From Prinsepia uniflora (Eukaryota > Streptophyta > Magnoliopsida > Rosales > Rosaceae): DNA of 64,000 bases. This document shows, in pieces, positions 53,513 through 64,000 of the stretch. The stretch lies in assembly GCA_032719365.1 (NCBI GenBank), contig CM064871.1, positions 38,847,566 through 38,911,565 of the forward strand, in the 5' to 3' direction. The translations under genes were made by a program, and so were the position numbers. Each line of letters begins with the position of its first letter. Positions within the stretch are counted from its first letter, which is position 1. A model generated the notes under the pieces. The model was not told the DNA's origin. It ran no database searches and saw only the letters and a program-made list of their open reading frames with translations.

Positions 53513-56500
53513 ATGTTTTGCTCGTGGAGTACGCGCAGGTGGAGGATGTGATGTCTTTGAAGTCGTAACAACCCGTCATCAACCTGGTAGTTAGGGCATT
53601 AGTACGAGGTTTCGGTGGAATCGTACCTCAGTTAGTTGAGGTTTTTCACATGATACGTTAGTTTGAGTTTTGGTTGGCATTCCATGTCATGCATGCCACG
53701 TGTTTCGAGGTTGGATCCCGAGGAGGATCAGTGTTCGTGTTAATCTAACGGCTTACAGCCGCAGTGTCACTGGTGAGTAGGGACCAGTGGATCCGTAGAT
53801 ACCGGATGAAGACTTGAGGATCATAACCACTCGACGATTTGGATGTGTTAGAAAGAGGATGTACGGATTAATACCAGTGGTGGTCAGAGGTCATGGTCAC
53901 CGGTTTACGATGACCCTGTACGACTACACTTACGACGGTTGGAAATAGGAACACGTGCTTCTTTTTGGCGTAGTGATGCCATGTTTCAGTGTGTCGAATC
54001 CCTCCAGGATGTCATCTGGCAAGAGATGCCGGAGGAGTTGGGATGACAACTGGCAGAGGATGTCAATTGGCACGAGATGCCGGAAGAATTGTGGTGTGAT
54101 ACAACAGGATGTCGATTGGCAGGAGATACCCGGAGTAGATGTGGTGTGACACGATAGGAGGTGTGTACGCACGCAGTGCTTATGCAATATTAGGCCCAGA
54201 GTACGGCCAGTTCTTGTGAAGGCCAGCGGCTGAGAGCCGTAGAGTTACGAGAGGACGAGATCCTCATAGTGTAGTTATTGGCTGGTTTGGTACCAGTATG
54301 GGAGTATGACGACTCTTCAGAGTTGAGATCGAGGGATCAGTCAGGATGGTTGAGCTGCAGTAGGCAGTCAGGTTTGTGAGAACCCTAGTAGGTGATTGAT
54401 TGGACAAGTTACTAGGAGTGTGGTACTTGTGATCGGATCCAGAGGTGGACCGATCGGTGGATTATTGGGTGTTGAGCAGTTGGTACTGGTGGTGAGACTA
54501 CCGCATGGATTAGGAGTCTCGATAGCAGAGTGTTGTGAGTTTGGTCTGCACGAGGTTGTGACAGACGCTACTATCGATGGCCGTGATCGAGGCTTATCGA
54601 GTTGGATAGACTCAGGTTACCGTGACAATTGTGACGATGGGATTCGTCAGTCGTGACGAGGATACGAGGTGCGCGAGTGACAAACAGTACGAGCAGTGAT
54701 TCTGGATTCGACTCGGTGACGGCTGAGTCCGATCGCAGAATGAGATGTTGATGTTGGGTGCTGGCATACTTGCTACGCTACCCTTGTGAAGGTGGTTATT
54801 AAGAGTGGGACAGAGAGGATCCAGAGTGACTCAGTGCGAGGTACGGGAGTACTTGGTATGGAGACTAGTTTCCCCGGTGATGGAGATCAGTTTCCTCAGT
54901 GATGGAGACCAGTTTCCCAGTGTTGGAGACCAGTTTCCTCAGTGATGGAGACCAGTTTCCCCTGTTTTGGAGATCAGTTTCCCTAATAATGGAGACTAGT
55001 TCCCCTAGTACTACAAGATTGAGTCGCGAGGTTGTACTCAGAAGTAGTGAGGTGAAACGTGAGATACAGGTGATTAGATGACGTAAGTGACGTCTTATGA
55101 CGTATGGGTCGATTGGTCGGATTTGGTAGTATGCGACTCAAGGTTAAATCGCGTGAATTCCACTCGGAATGAGTGTACCTACATAAATAGTATTCACGGA
55201 CGCGTGGATGGTGTCCAGTTAAGCTGAGGACTTGATAGTCCATTACGGATTGGTCTTGGTTGACTACGGTTGACCATACCTCCTGAGTTGGAGACTTTGA
55301 AATCGATTATCTATAGGACGCAGAAATACTCATGTGAAAAGTGAGTTAAGTAATTGGAAGAGAAGAATGTTTCCAACATGATTGGAACTTCGGAATCAAG
55401 AGACGTTGTGATTGAGACAATGAGAAGAGTACTTGATTCTGTATTGGTGATGAGTATTCTGAGGTCACTGAGTGTGACGCTGTAGCAGATAGTGTTGGGT
55501 GCCGGAGGATGACATTGGATGAACTTTGATGCTAACGTCTTGGACTCTCCTTGATTCTTCCCTAGGTGGGACGACGAGGTGTGATATGACAGCTAAGGGT
55601 TCAAAGAAAGTGTAAGAACCGAACACCTAGGCTGTGGATTAATTTGATTGACTTGACAAGTAGTTGGTGGTTAGCGTCACGAAATATGACGAGTGAGTGT
55701 CCGAGGTGTTGGACTGATGTTCGCCTGGTGACGGACGGTTCGGGTCCGGACCATGATTGGATTACGGACAGTAGTGCAGTCCTTGAGTAGGTCGGGTGAC
55801 ATCCCAATGTTGGTGTGATGTAGGTGCACCGGTGTGTTGTGCACATTGGACAATGGGATTGACTACGGTCAATCGGTATGTCGGGTTGAGAGTGCCCGAG
55901 AGTACGAGTACGTTGTAGTTTGGATAGAGTCCTAGATGGACATGAGTGGCGATCGGATTGGATCCGATAGTGACAATTTGGAGACTCACCTCAGTCTAGA
56001 TGACAAGTGGTATCGCTGAGTGATGCGAGGTACGATATGAGGACTTGAGAGCGAGTCGAGATCAGAGTAGCGCATCGAAGTGCAGTGGAGTCGGGAGTTA
56101 CCAGCTGGTCACGACGGATGTGACCTGTGAGGGTAATGGATGGATAGTTATCAGATGCGTTCGGATCAATGTGGTTAATGGGACTCTCAGTTCGAGTCAG
56201 TTTGGGCATAGGTCTGAGGATGACCTACGAGATGGGATTCCTACCATTGTGATGGCAGGATTTGTAGGATGTTGTCAGATCGGATGCTGAGCAGGATGCC
56301 AGCTTGGCTGTGATAGCCCTTAGTGGGGATGCGTTTTCAGCCTGACGACTGTCAGATGGAATGTGTCAGAGTGTCAGACTGAAAAGCAGTTTAGATATCA
56401 GATTGGTATGGCTGACCTGTCAAGTGAGTGGCAGGCAAGATCGATGAGTGTCGACATCTTGTCTATAGCGAGACGTACGAGCAAACGTGTAATCATTGAA

Positions 56501-56698
56501 AGTGAAATTGGAGCTTTGGAGGCTCCGATGACGGTACGTACCGAGGACAGGACCGATGAGTACGGTATGTGTGTTGGATGTGTACTGCTACACGAGTATT
56601 CTCGTGTGGGTGCAGCGATCCCAGTTGAGGAACAAGGTTGGATTCCACAGTTTGGTTGTGGAATCGAGTCAATTTGAATTTCGAGGAAGAAATTATTT
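53513..56698 (+). mobile_element. Non-coding interior of LARD-2
   Basis: Leader GAGGATGTGATGTCT...CAACCCGTCATCAACCTGG at 53536-53588 is shared with other family members. A degenerate repeat GGATGTCAATTGGCACGAGAT...occurs three times at 54004-54135. A seven-copy 22-23-base repeat is at 54858-55008. The longest open frame is 104 codons (56363-56677) and matches nothing I know. The region ends AATTTCGAGGAAGAAATTATTT. Confidence 0.8.
54858..55008 (+). repeat. 22-23-bp tandem repeat, seven copies
   Basis: Units of ATGGAGACCAGTTTCCTCAGTG type stand head to tail. The corresponding place in LARD-1 (minus strand near 42960-43000) has one unit-like stretch only, so the array expanded in LARD-2. Confidence 0.88.
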
Positions 56699-56711
56699 AA
56701 GGGGGGAAGTT
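56699..56711 (+). other. Polypurine tract of LARD-2
   Basis: AAGGGGGGAAGTT directly precedes the 3' LTR start TGTGACGACC. Confidence 0.9.
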
Positions 56712-59700
56712 TGTGACGACCAATCCCGAATCAGCGGGATTAATTAAGAATTAATGACGGATTAGAGAGACTAATCAGAGATTAGATGAGGATTAGCGAA
56801 CGTTCGGGCGAAATGACGATTTTGCCCCTAGAATGGGCGAATCGTTGACCTTTCGTTCCGATGGTCAAATAGACTTTGGCCAATGACAGTGACGTAGTTC
56901 GTAACGTAACGAGTTCATAGACAGGTGGCACGCTCGATTTCGATGTTCGAGGAGGAAGTTATGGCGTTCGGAAGTTCAAGGGCATTTTGGTAATTTAGGC
57001 CAAAAGTTGACTTTTGACCCGGGAGATCCGATTGTCGAGGGCCGAAGACCGTTACGTAGATCGAGATGATACGAATCCGTAGACAGGCGGCACGTCAAAT
57101 TCGGACGTTCGACGGAGAAGTTACGGTTCACGGAAGTTTCGTGGTACTATTGCACGAATTGCGAGACGACCTGAGTTTTGTCCTAAGTGGGGCCCAGATA
57201 TTTTTTATTGGACCAATGGATGAATGACAAGTGTCACCCATCCACTGGCCACCCCTTTACATTCATACATTTTCCATTCGTCTTCATCGATCATTTTCTT
57301 TGTTTCAACAAAACCCAAACCGATCGACCATTCATCCTCATTCAAACCCCATCTCCCTTATGACCAGGACTGAGAACCAGGGAAGGCAGAGAGGACAAGG
57401 GGACGACGGTGCCCGGCCAGGTTGGCACCGCCGTGCATGGTTGAGACCCAAACCCGAGAGGATTTCACGATTAGACCCAAATTCCATTTTTATTTGATTT
57501 ATGCATTATGGTTGATTTTGGGTGATTATGAAATGATTATTAGGATGTTAGGAAGGTTTTAGGAGGGTTTTGGTGGTGGTTGAGGGCTGAGAAGTCGTGG
57601 AAAGAAAAATGAGAAGCTTGAACCATAGATTTTAGGTGCTTTTTCTTAGGTTTAAGGATTGGAATTGGTAGGAAATAGGAAAATAGGAAGATTGGGATTG
57701 AAATGGAGAAGACTGGACGAAAAATGAAGGACGAGGGTAGCCGGACCGATCACACCGGTCCAGCTGGACCGGCTGTACAGAGTGAACCGGCTGGACCGGT
57801 TCAACGCGTGAAGGAGCTGATGAATAGTCCTGGGGCGTGAGACCCACGCGCAGGACCTTCCCAAGGATGGCCCACATTTTGAGGGTGGTTCGAACATGTA
57901 ATTTCATCTATTCGATGTAACGAACATTTTGGGACTAGTTTCGTGTCAATCGGACATCATTTCGATATAGTTCGGGTTGTCCGAAGGTTTAGGTTCGGTT
58001 TTAAAAATAGTTAGAAAATTGAGAAAATTATGGGACTTCAATGGGAGGTTAATGAGGCTATTAGTAACCCTCTAAATGAATTTGGACAGGTTCGGGAATC
58101 CCGGAGGCGACGTTTGACCAGGAGACGATTATGGCACGCGTATCGAGGCGCGACTTCGGACGGTCTATGAGTGGACTCTTCTTTCGAAATTGATTCATGC
58201 ATAAATGTTTTATAATTATTTTAATATATGTTTTGTGTTTCCATGAGTGCAATTGTTTGTGGTAGCCTAGGATTTACATATTTGCACGTATTTCGAGATT
58301 TCCGATTTTATACGATGCATATACGTTCTAGGTTTTTAACGAGAGTTTAGTAAATGGATTTCGGATTTAGAAACATGAACTCGGGCATGAGACCCAATTG
58401 ATTTACACACTCTCGGACTTAGAAACCATTTGATTTGACGAGGAATCGGACCTAGGGTCCATTTGACCCATACGATCGGACCGAGGGTCCAGTTGGTTTA
58501 CGATTCGGGTTTGAGGCCCAGTTAGTGGTACTATCTGGCTTGAGACCCATTTGGTTGAGATATCGGGCTTAAGGCCCCGTTAGTTGTGAAATTATGCTTA
58601 AGTCACCATTTCTTTACGGTTCGGGCTTGAGGCCCAGTGAGTCGTGGTATCGGGCTTGAGGCATGTTGATTGTAACATCGGGCTTGAATCCCAGTTCAGT
58701 TTCTGAAATGAGAATTCGGGCATGAGACCTTGTTGAACTGAGGATTTAGGCCGAGGCCTGTGAAACTGATTTGAATCGGATTCGAGGAATCCCATTGAGA
58801 TGAATCGAGTATGAGACCCAGTTGAGAAATGAGTTTTGAGAAAGAAAGAAAGAAAGAAAGTATTTGAAATGAATCAACCCTCCATATGATTATATGGTCT
58901 CCTCCAGCGTCGACCTGGAGAGTCACGATCTATAGACCAGAGTGGGTATCCCCATAGGGATCCAGTTCCAGGAGTGGTGGTTACTTATTATGATGTCGTC
59001 CCGGACCAGATTCCGGAGAGATGTGTGGACTAGATCCAGAGATTGAGCCACCCAGATGGAGATTCCTGGGAGAAGACTCGGAGTGAGACCCCGGGTAATG
59101 TGGACACTAGTATAGAGATTGATATCTTGACTATATCGAGGATGTGTTCCCTAGGGGTTGTGTGCCCCGAATTATCATCTTCTCCGGAAGTGCCTAGGAT
59201 GGGTTATACGTATGTTGATACGTATGAGGTTTTATGGAAAAGTGATTTGAGGACGGAGACCCTGTGTTTTATGGTTTAGAAAGTGATTTGGGGCGGAGAC
59301 CCCGTACTTGATGTTTTGGTATTTCACTGAGAACAGATTGGGCTGAGTCCCCACATGTATTGTTTTATGGTTTTGAGTTGTGAATTCGGGTCGGGGACCC
59401 AAATGGAGGTATGGGTCATGACGGTCTATGGGGCGGACATGAACCCTTGAAAGGTTTTGAGAATGTTTTCAAGTGATTTTAGGAATGTTTGATAAACAGT
59501 TTTTGAATGCATGCATATGGTTTTAGTGAAGGGCATAAAGGTCTTTATGCGAAAATGTTTTCAATGAAATGTTTATTTTTGTCCACTCACAGTTTTCGTG
59601 TTTTAATGCCCTTCAGGTTGATCGCGGATGCGGGCTGTAGTAGAGACGAGACATCACTCCCCTCCTCCTACGATCCTGACGCACTTTGATAGCCCCAGCG

Positions 59701-59799
59701 AGGGCTAGAGATGGAATTTTCCCTGGTCTATCACTTCGTGTCAGACGGGATCAGGTGGGTCCCACGTTAATCCCGGGGGATTTGGGACCGGTCCTGACA
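56712..59799 (+). mobile_element. 3' LTR of LARD-2
   Basis: This is the more complete LTR of the pair. TGAGTGGAC at 58168-58176 pairs with GTCCACTCA within 59581-59590. CTCCAG (58902-58907) and CTGGAG (58915-58920) form a hairpin with loop CGTCGAC, the same stem as in the 9186 LTR with a shorter loop. The GCGTGAGACCCACGCGC box is near 57834. CCCTTCAG|GTTG near 59610 is a possible splice acceptor. The mini-hairpin array runs from about 58380 to 58740. Confidence 0.93.
58380..58740 (+). repeat. Mini-hairpin array in the LARD-2 3' LTR
   Basis: Thirteen units in the same order as in the 5' LTR, several decayed on one arm only (for example TATGCTTAAGTCACC). GGACCTAGGGTCC and GGACCGAGGGTCC keep perfect five-base stems; GGGCTTGAGGCCC keeps a stem with one G-T pair. 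Confidence 0.85.
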
Positions 59800-59984
59800 A
59801 ACTAGCCCACACGACCTGGAGGATGACGCCGATCCAAGAACCGCCATGTCCGGTCGGTAGCCCAAACAGCTCGAGCACCCCGGAAAGAGCGCGAACAATG
59901 TAAGTCGTCGACTCGTCACCGATAGGCTCAGCCCGTCGGCCAAGCCTTGCCGATCGTACCAAGGCCAGTGCCTCATCGATGCCT

Positions 59985-60580
59985 AGAGCCACCCTTTACA
60001 GACCGAATCATGCAATATCACCACGAGATAGAGGTCAAGCCCCTCAAAATTACCCTATACAATGGGAAGGAAGACATGCTCACCCATAACGACAATTATA
60101 ACTCCGTTATCGCCTTCAGGAACCTTTCTGACGAAGTCTAGTGCTTGGTCTTTAGCTTTACCCTCACCAATGCCGCGCTCAATTGGTTCTCCCGGTTAGA
60201 ACCACAATCAATCGACTCATTCGACCGCATGTACACGGTCTTTCTGAACTAATTCATGATCCAAACAGATCGACTACTCACCACTGAGAACCTAGGCACC
60301 CTCTGACAGGGGAGAACGAGCCTTTGCGCCAATTCGATGCCAGATTCAGCCTTGAATACTCCAAGTGCCATGATACAGATGACAAGGCAGCCTACAAGGC
60401 TTTTCGTAACAGCATGTGGGAGTCCACCTTCTAGTTACATGCCATCACCCAGGGCTGGGATGATTACAACGAGATCATAAGCCAGAAGGTGATACACGCC
60501 AAGCGAGAGCACTTTAACTCCCCACAAGAGGCATCAAGGCCACATGTGTCCTCCACATACCCCACACATTCAATGACCAA
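59985..60580 (+). pseudogene. Gag core of the Tat-like element
   Basis: The frame starting PFTDRIMQY at about 59991 gives KPLKITLYNGKEDMLTH, AFRNLSDEV, a stop at 60139, then FSFTLTNAALNWFSRLEPQS, the Retrotrans_gag core with its conserved A-x-x-W-F. After a frameshift near 60305 it continues ENEPLRQFDARFSLEYSKC and AYKAFRNSMWEST. At least four stops (TAG, TAA, TGA) interrupt it. This is the part of Gag downstream of the LARD-2 insertion. Confidence 0.85.
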
Positions 60581-61020
60581 GTAAGCACCACCACTTACAG
60601 CTATCACTAGCCCCCACACGGAACACCGCTCCAACTCTTACTCCGGTAAGAAAAAAGGCATGTACAACAACGACTACAAGGGGAAGAATGACAAGTACCA
60701 TAACAAGGGACACAAGGCGAACAATCAGCACCAAACGGTCAAACTATATACAGGACCAAAATCCAAGTTCGAAACTTACTCCATCCTTAACACCTCACTA
60801 GAAAGTTTCCTTATGAACATCGAAGGAACCATCCCAAGCCACGAGTATGACCACCGGACCAGCGCCTCGGCATTCAGTCCGACCTCTACTACCAATACCA
60901 CAAGTTCAATGGTCACACCATTAACGAGTGTGTAGCCTTCCACGACATCATGGAGACCTTCGTCCGGGAGGGAAAGTTCAACCAATTCCTTCAACACGCG
61001 CGCCTATTACAGAACATGCC
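60581..61020 (+). pseudogene. Gag C-terminal region
   Basis: A basic stretch (SYSGKKKGMYNNDYKGKND, K/N/Q-rich) is followed by FETYSILNTSLESFLMNIEG. In a shifted frame from about 60870, YYQYHKFNGHTINECVAFHD and IMETFVREGKFNQFLQHAR follow. The second part corresponds to the C-x-x-H-x-x-x-G-H-x-x-x-x-C-like nucleic-acid binding motif of plant Tat Gag; the first Cys is replaced by Tyr/Gln here. One frameshift separates the two parts. Confidence 0.8.
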
Positions 61021-61159
61021 AAAAATAAACATGATCACTGGTGGCCCAACCAAAACCATCTCTTCATCCTACACCTCCAACCGAGCGATAAAAAGCTTCT
61101 TTTTGGCGACGGCGTCTAACCAAAAAATCTTCAACATTGAGGATGGACGGGCTGCCAAG

Positions 61160-61690
61160 GCTGTGCGGGCAGGCTGGACGTCCATCACCTTCTTAGAGGA
61201 AGAAGAACGCGGATTAATCTTTCCACACGATGACCCATTGAACATCTAGGCGCAGATCACTAACTTTGACTTTGGACGAATCCTTGTAGACAGTGGCAAC
61301 TCCGTCAATGTACTATTCATGAACACATTCAACCAACTGGGAATTGACTCCAATGAGCTAGCTCAAACTAGTTTCCCATTACTCAGCTTTTCAGGAGACT
61401 ACGTCACGCCCCTCGGCACCATCTCTCTACCAATCTCGTTGAGCAGCATGCCAAGAATCTCAACCGCCCTCACCACTTTCCTGGTGATCGACTGCACCAC
61501 GGCCTACAATGTCATTTTGGGCAAGGGGCTCCTCAACCAGCTCAATGTCGTAATCTCCACTCGTTCACTACTCACGAAGTTTCCTACCCTCATGGGCAGC
61601 GGCCAGGTTCGAGGCAACCAGCAGTTCGCCCGCATTTGTTACCAAATGGCCTTGACAAGGATAACCAATGCGCAAAACATGAAACCATGA
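61160..61690 (+). pseudogene. Aspartic protease region of Pol, Tat-like
   Basis: A frame with HDDPLNI and a stop at 61248 leads into FGRILVDSGNSVNVLFMNTF, which contains the retropepsin catalytic triad D-S-G. It continues SFSGDYVTPLGTISLPISL, FLVIDCTTAYNVILGKGLLN and TKFPT, and ends MKP then TGA at 61688. The pattern (LVDSGxSxxxLF, LGTIxLPxxx, YNxILGRxxLN) is that of plant Ty3/gypsy proteases. The catalytic motif is intact, but the upstream stop and loss of the rest of Pol make it non-functional. Confidence 0.9.
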
Positions 61691-61839
61691 CTGTTCAAAA
61701 GCGGCTTACGTGCTGACCTTATCAATCACAAGCATTCTGATCAGATTCGCTCAAGTCCCCTTGAAGACCCACGAGATCTCTCAGTAACCTCACAACCGCA
61801 GCCCGTGGATGAGACCGAGTCGATCACCCTTTACCCACA

Positions 61840-62110
61840 GCACCTCGAGTGGCAGGTGAAGATCGGAATCTCAATCACCCTAGAGACCAGAGCACAACTC
61901 ATACAATTCTTGAAAGACAACAGCGAGGTCTTTGCCTAGTCGTACGCCGACACGCTCAGTATCTCCACCGATATCATCTACCATCAGCTCACCATCGATG
62001 CATCTTTCAGACTGGTAACGTAAAAACAACGCACCTACGATGCTGAGCGCCAGCGTGCCACGCAAGACGAGATTACCCTGCTCAGTACAATCCACTTCGT
62101 GTGCAAAGCC
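61840..62110 (+). pseudogene. N-terminal end of reverse transcriptase region
   Basis: QLIQFLKDNSEVFA, a stop replacing the usual Trp (TAG for TGG at 61938), DIIYHQLTIDASFRLV, a stop, then KQRTYDAERQ correspond to the conserved lead-in of plant gypsy reverse transcriptase (FLR.N.DVFAW...ISH.L...KPV.QK.R...ER). Immediately afterwards the homology ends; polymerase palm (YxDD), RNase H and most of integrase are absent. Confidence 0.82.
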
Positions 62111-62119
62111 ATTTACGCC

Positions 62120-62473
62120 GCATACTCTCTTACAACCCCAATGAGAACACAGAGCTACTCAATCTTAACCTCAACTTCTTAGAGGAAAGTCGCGCTCAGG
62201 CCAACCTCTGCAACATGGCCCACAAGCAACGCATTGCTCGCTACTAAGACTCCAAGGTCCGAGCTCGCAGCATTAAGGTCAAAGATTGGGTCCTGTGCAA
62301 GATGAGCCTCGCTACGAAGGACAGGGCAGATGGCTCCCTTGGGATCACATGGAAAAGCTCCTACCTGGTCACCAAAGTCTGCCGACTAGGGACCTATGAA
62401 TTTCAAACTACGGACGATCATCTCTTGGCACACCGATGGCATGTCGATCATCTCAATCTGTTCTACACATAAT
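62120..62473 (+). pseudogene. C-terminal end of integrase region
   Basis: The frame gives NENTELLNLNLNFLEESRAQ, NMAHKQRIARY, a stop, DSKVRARSIKVKDWVLCKMS, then LGITWKSSYLVTKVCRLGTY and HRWHVDHLNLFYT with stop TAA at 62470. This is the classical end of plant gypsy Pol. The junction with the reverse transcriptase start near 62100-62120 shows an internal deletion of most of Pol. Confidence 0.88.
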
Positions 62474-63126
62474 GTCTACCTATTTGTTACATTATCAAGT
62501 TACGATATTTTTGTAATCGATTTGGCCATCTTCAGTTGTTTTTATCATTTGCAACGTAGTGAGTAGGTTTTTTGCGCCAAGTCCTTTTCTCTTTCATATG
62601 GGAACTGCAAAAACTTGTTAATTATTAAGCATTCGCCATTCGGTCCCTTATTGATTGGCATCCAACCTATACTGTCGAACGCCATTACACTCGCCCGTTG
62701 TCGAACGCACTACCCTTCCCCAGTTCCAACAAAAATAGAACATCCACTTACACAAACGAACAAACCTACATTTCACTCAGAACTCATTCGGCCCAAAGTT
62801 ACCTGCCGACACAGCTTTACTTAACAACCTAAACTACATGTTACAAGACAAGTTACAAGTGGCATCCAGGTATGCCTTACTCGGAAATCGTATACATCAA
62901 GCATTAAGATATCCAAAAAAAAAACAAACACATACAACAAACATGCTGGTCCAAAACACTTCCTTTCATTCAAAGTGACAATTACAACATACACGGGGCA
63001 TTCCCCTAATTACACATCCCTATCTATTACAAAAAAAAAACAAAAAGACATCATCCTGGCATCTCGACGACCTTGTCCACCAAACTGTCCTGATAGACTG
63101 AGGGAGTCCCGGGCTCTTTCTCACCA
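62474..63126 (+). other. 3' untranslated region of the Tat-like element
   Basis: About 650 bases without recognisable genes. Two A-runs near 62915 and 63031 are present. No polypurine tract or LTR is identified. Confidence 0.5.
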
Positions 63127-63525
63127 CTAGTCGGCCTCTTTAACCTCAGCGGTCGGCACGTGTGGCTTTAGGACCGAATCCCCAGCTCCTCCATTCTCCT
63201 TCTCCTCAAAGGAGAAAGTTTTGGTCAGCACCGGGGGCTCGTCCAGCCAGGGGAACTGTAGCTTCACACAGGGGTTAAAGAACAACACGCGCTGCATGAA
63301 ATCATCCTCCACCTCGGAAAATGAAAGGTCGAGGTGATTCACAAACAGCGAGTCGGCCATGAAGTCTTACAAGGCCCTCTATTGTCTGGCAACCATAACT
63401 GACCGCAGTTGGTCAATTTCCCCTTGCATCTCGCTGAGCAGCTTCTCCTACTGATTAACCCGGGCAGAAAAGGCACACACTGTTTCCTCTCGCTCAAGAA
63501 TTCCCTTCTCCGCCTAAACTAAAAG
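63127..63525 (-). pseudogene. Antisense open frame after Pol
   Basis: On the minus strand 77 codons (63360-63127) give MADSLFVNHLDLSF, MQRVLFFNPCVKLQFPWLDE and an acidic end. The same frame can be followed upstream to 63525 through three stops with a heptad-like stretch (EKLLSEMQGEIDQLRS). Extra antisense frames between Pol and the 3' LTR are known in Tat-lineage elements. The position and orientation fit that; the function is unknown. Confidence 0.55.
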
Positions 63526-63529
63526 TAGT

Positions 63530-64000
63530 TGTTCATCCGGGAAGCTATCCTAAATAGGCAGAGACTCTTTATCACGCACCATACGGCTCAAGTGATCTGC
63601 CACCACATTTTCGCTACCTTTCTTGTCCTTAATCTCCACATCAAACACTTAAATTAGAAGCATCCAACGAATAAGTCTTGGTTTCGCCTCTTTCTTTATG
63701 AGCAAATACTTCAAAGCTGCATGATCAGAAAAGATGATAACTTTAGTACTAATCAAGTAAGACAGAAATTTCTCTAAAGCAAATACAATAGCTAAGAGTT
63801 CTTTTCTGTTGTGGAATAATTCAATTGAGCATCATTAAGTGTTCGGGAAGCATAATAGATAACATGGGAACGTTTGTCCCTCCTCTGGCCAAGAACGGCT
63901 CCAATGGCATAGTTTGATGCATCACACATAAGCTCAAATGGTAGACTCCAATCTGGGGGTACAATAATAGGTGTCGTTGTCAACAACTCTTTCAATTTGT
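63530..64000 (-). pseudogene. RNase H region of another Ty3/gypsy Pol
   Basis: On the minus strand KELLTTTPIIVPPDWSLPFE is followed by LMCDASNYAIGAVLGQR (RNase H, first catalytic Asp), VIYYASRTLNDAQLNYSTTE and a frameshift near 63800 (one G lost). The frame continues LLAIVFALEKFLSYL, IIFSDHAALKYL, KPRLIRW, a stop, SENVVADHLSRM and FPDEQLL. The element enters from the right edge and is cut at about 63530 by the Tat-like element. The FPDEQL tail suggests an Athila-like element, with limited confidence. Confidence 0.9.

Larger units (their letters stand above)
50525..59799 (+). mobile_element. LARD-2: complete 9.3-kb non-coding LTR retrotransposon
   Basis: Ends are TGTGACGACCC and GGACCGGTCCTGACA, and the target duplication AACTA (50520-50524 and 59800-59804) is perfect. 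The 5' LTR is 50525-53445, the interior 53446-56711, and the 3' LTR 56712-59799. A PBS and a polypurine tract are in place. The interior has no Gag or Pol frame but aligns with the interior of LARD-1, so it is a conserved non-coding domain. The LTRs differ by many transitions and several indels, so the insertion is not recent. Confidence 0.95.
49252..63525 (+). mobile_element. Tat-like Ty3/gypsy element, decayed and split by LARD-2
   Basis: The order is LTR (to 49951), PBS, Gag N terminus, [LARD-2, 50525-59799], Gag core, protease, start of reverse transcriptase, a large internal deletion, integrase C terminus, and a 3' region with an antisense frame. The PBS is not tRNA-iMet. Gag-Pol sequence style and the antisense frame after Pol point to the Tat lineage. 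The 5' border is uncertain because no second LTR is visible. Many stops and frameshifts exclude activity. Confidence 0.75.

Noticed and set aside
56363..56677. 104-codon frame in the LARD-2 interior as a candidate gene
   Set aside because: The aligned region of LARD-1 has no corresponding frame, and no domain is recognised.

Overview
The window is nuclear DNA of a flowering plant. It is almost entirely nested LTR retrotransposons with one broken host gene. The plant assignment rests on four things: a relic of the plant-specific calcium-regulated RelA/SpoT homologue (CRSH) with plant-type introns; Ty3/gypsy coding remains of plant type; primer-binding sites for initiator tRNA-Met (TGGTATCAGAGC) directly after long LTRs; and a Cassandra-like LTR carrying a 5S-rRNA-like segment. 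Species cannot be fixed from sequence alone. I see no intact protein-coding gene, tRNA, rRNA or CRISPR.

Layout. 1-8.2 kb: LTR end, PBS, truncated gag, a degenerate non-coding interior holding a Cassandra LTR, and its 3' LTR. 8.2-24.7 kb: a reverse-oriented solo LTR split by a 14-kb element (9186-23185), which itself contains a forward LTR fragment and two reverse gag-leader-LTR blocks. 25.6-29.0 kb: an element with a complete 5' LTR and a stump of its 3' LTR. 29.0-33.6 kb: tandem repeats and a small LTR, with a 1.9-kb solo LTR (perfect TSD GTCAA) inserted in the repeats. 33.6-36.25 kb: another LTR. 36.26-48.78 kb: the CRSH pseudogene, whose last intron holds a 10.4-kb reverse element (37844-48209, LARD-1). 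49.3-63.5 kb: a decayed Tat-like Ty3/gypsy element, split inside gag by a 9.3-kb element (50525-59799, LARD-2, perfect TSD AACTA). 63.53-64 kb: the RNase H region of another gypsy element on the minus strand.

Most of the mass belongs to one diverse superfamily. Its members have LTRs of about 2.4-3.1 kb (TGTAACGACCC...GGTCCTGACA), tRNA-iMet PBS, and either a gag-only or a non-coding interior of about 3.3-3.5 kb. They match the description of LARDs (large retrotransposon derivatives), probably mobilised by a chromovirus-type partner (inference). The most interesting signal is inside these LTRs. A 10-12 bp inverted repeat (GTGAGTGGAC / GTCCACTCAC) encloses about 0.65-1.4 kb; it is kept across subfamilies and changes compensatorily in one of them (GTGAGTGGGC / GCCCACTCAC). 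Inside lie arrays of mini-hairpins whose stems also change compensatorily. This suggests selection on RNA or DNA structure in elements with no protein to preserve.
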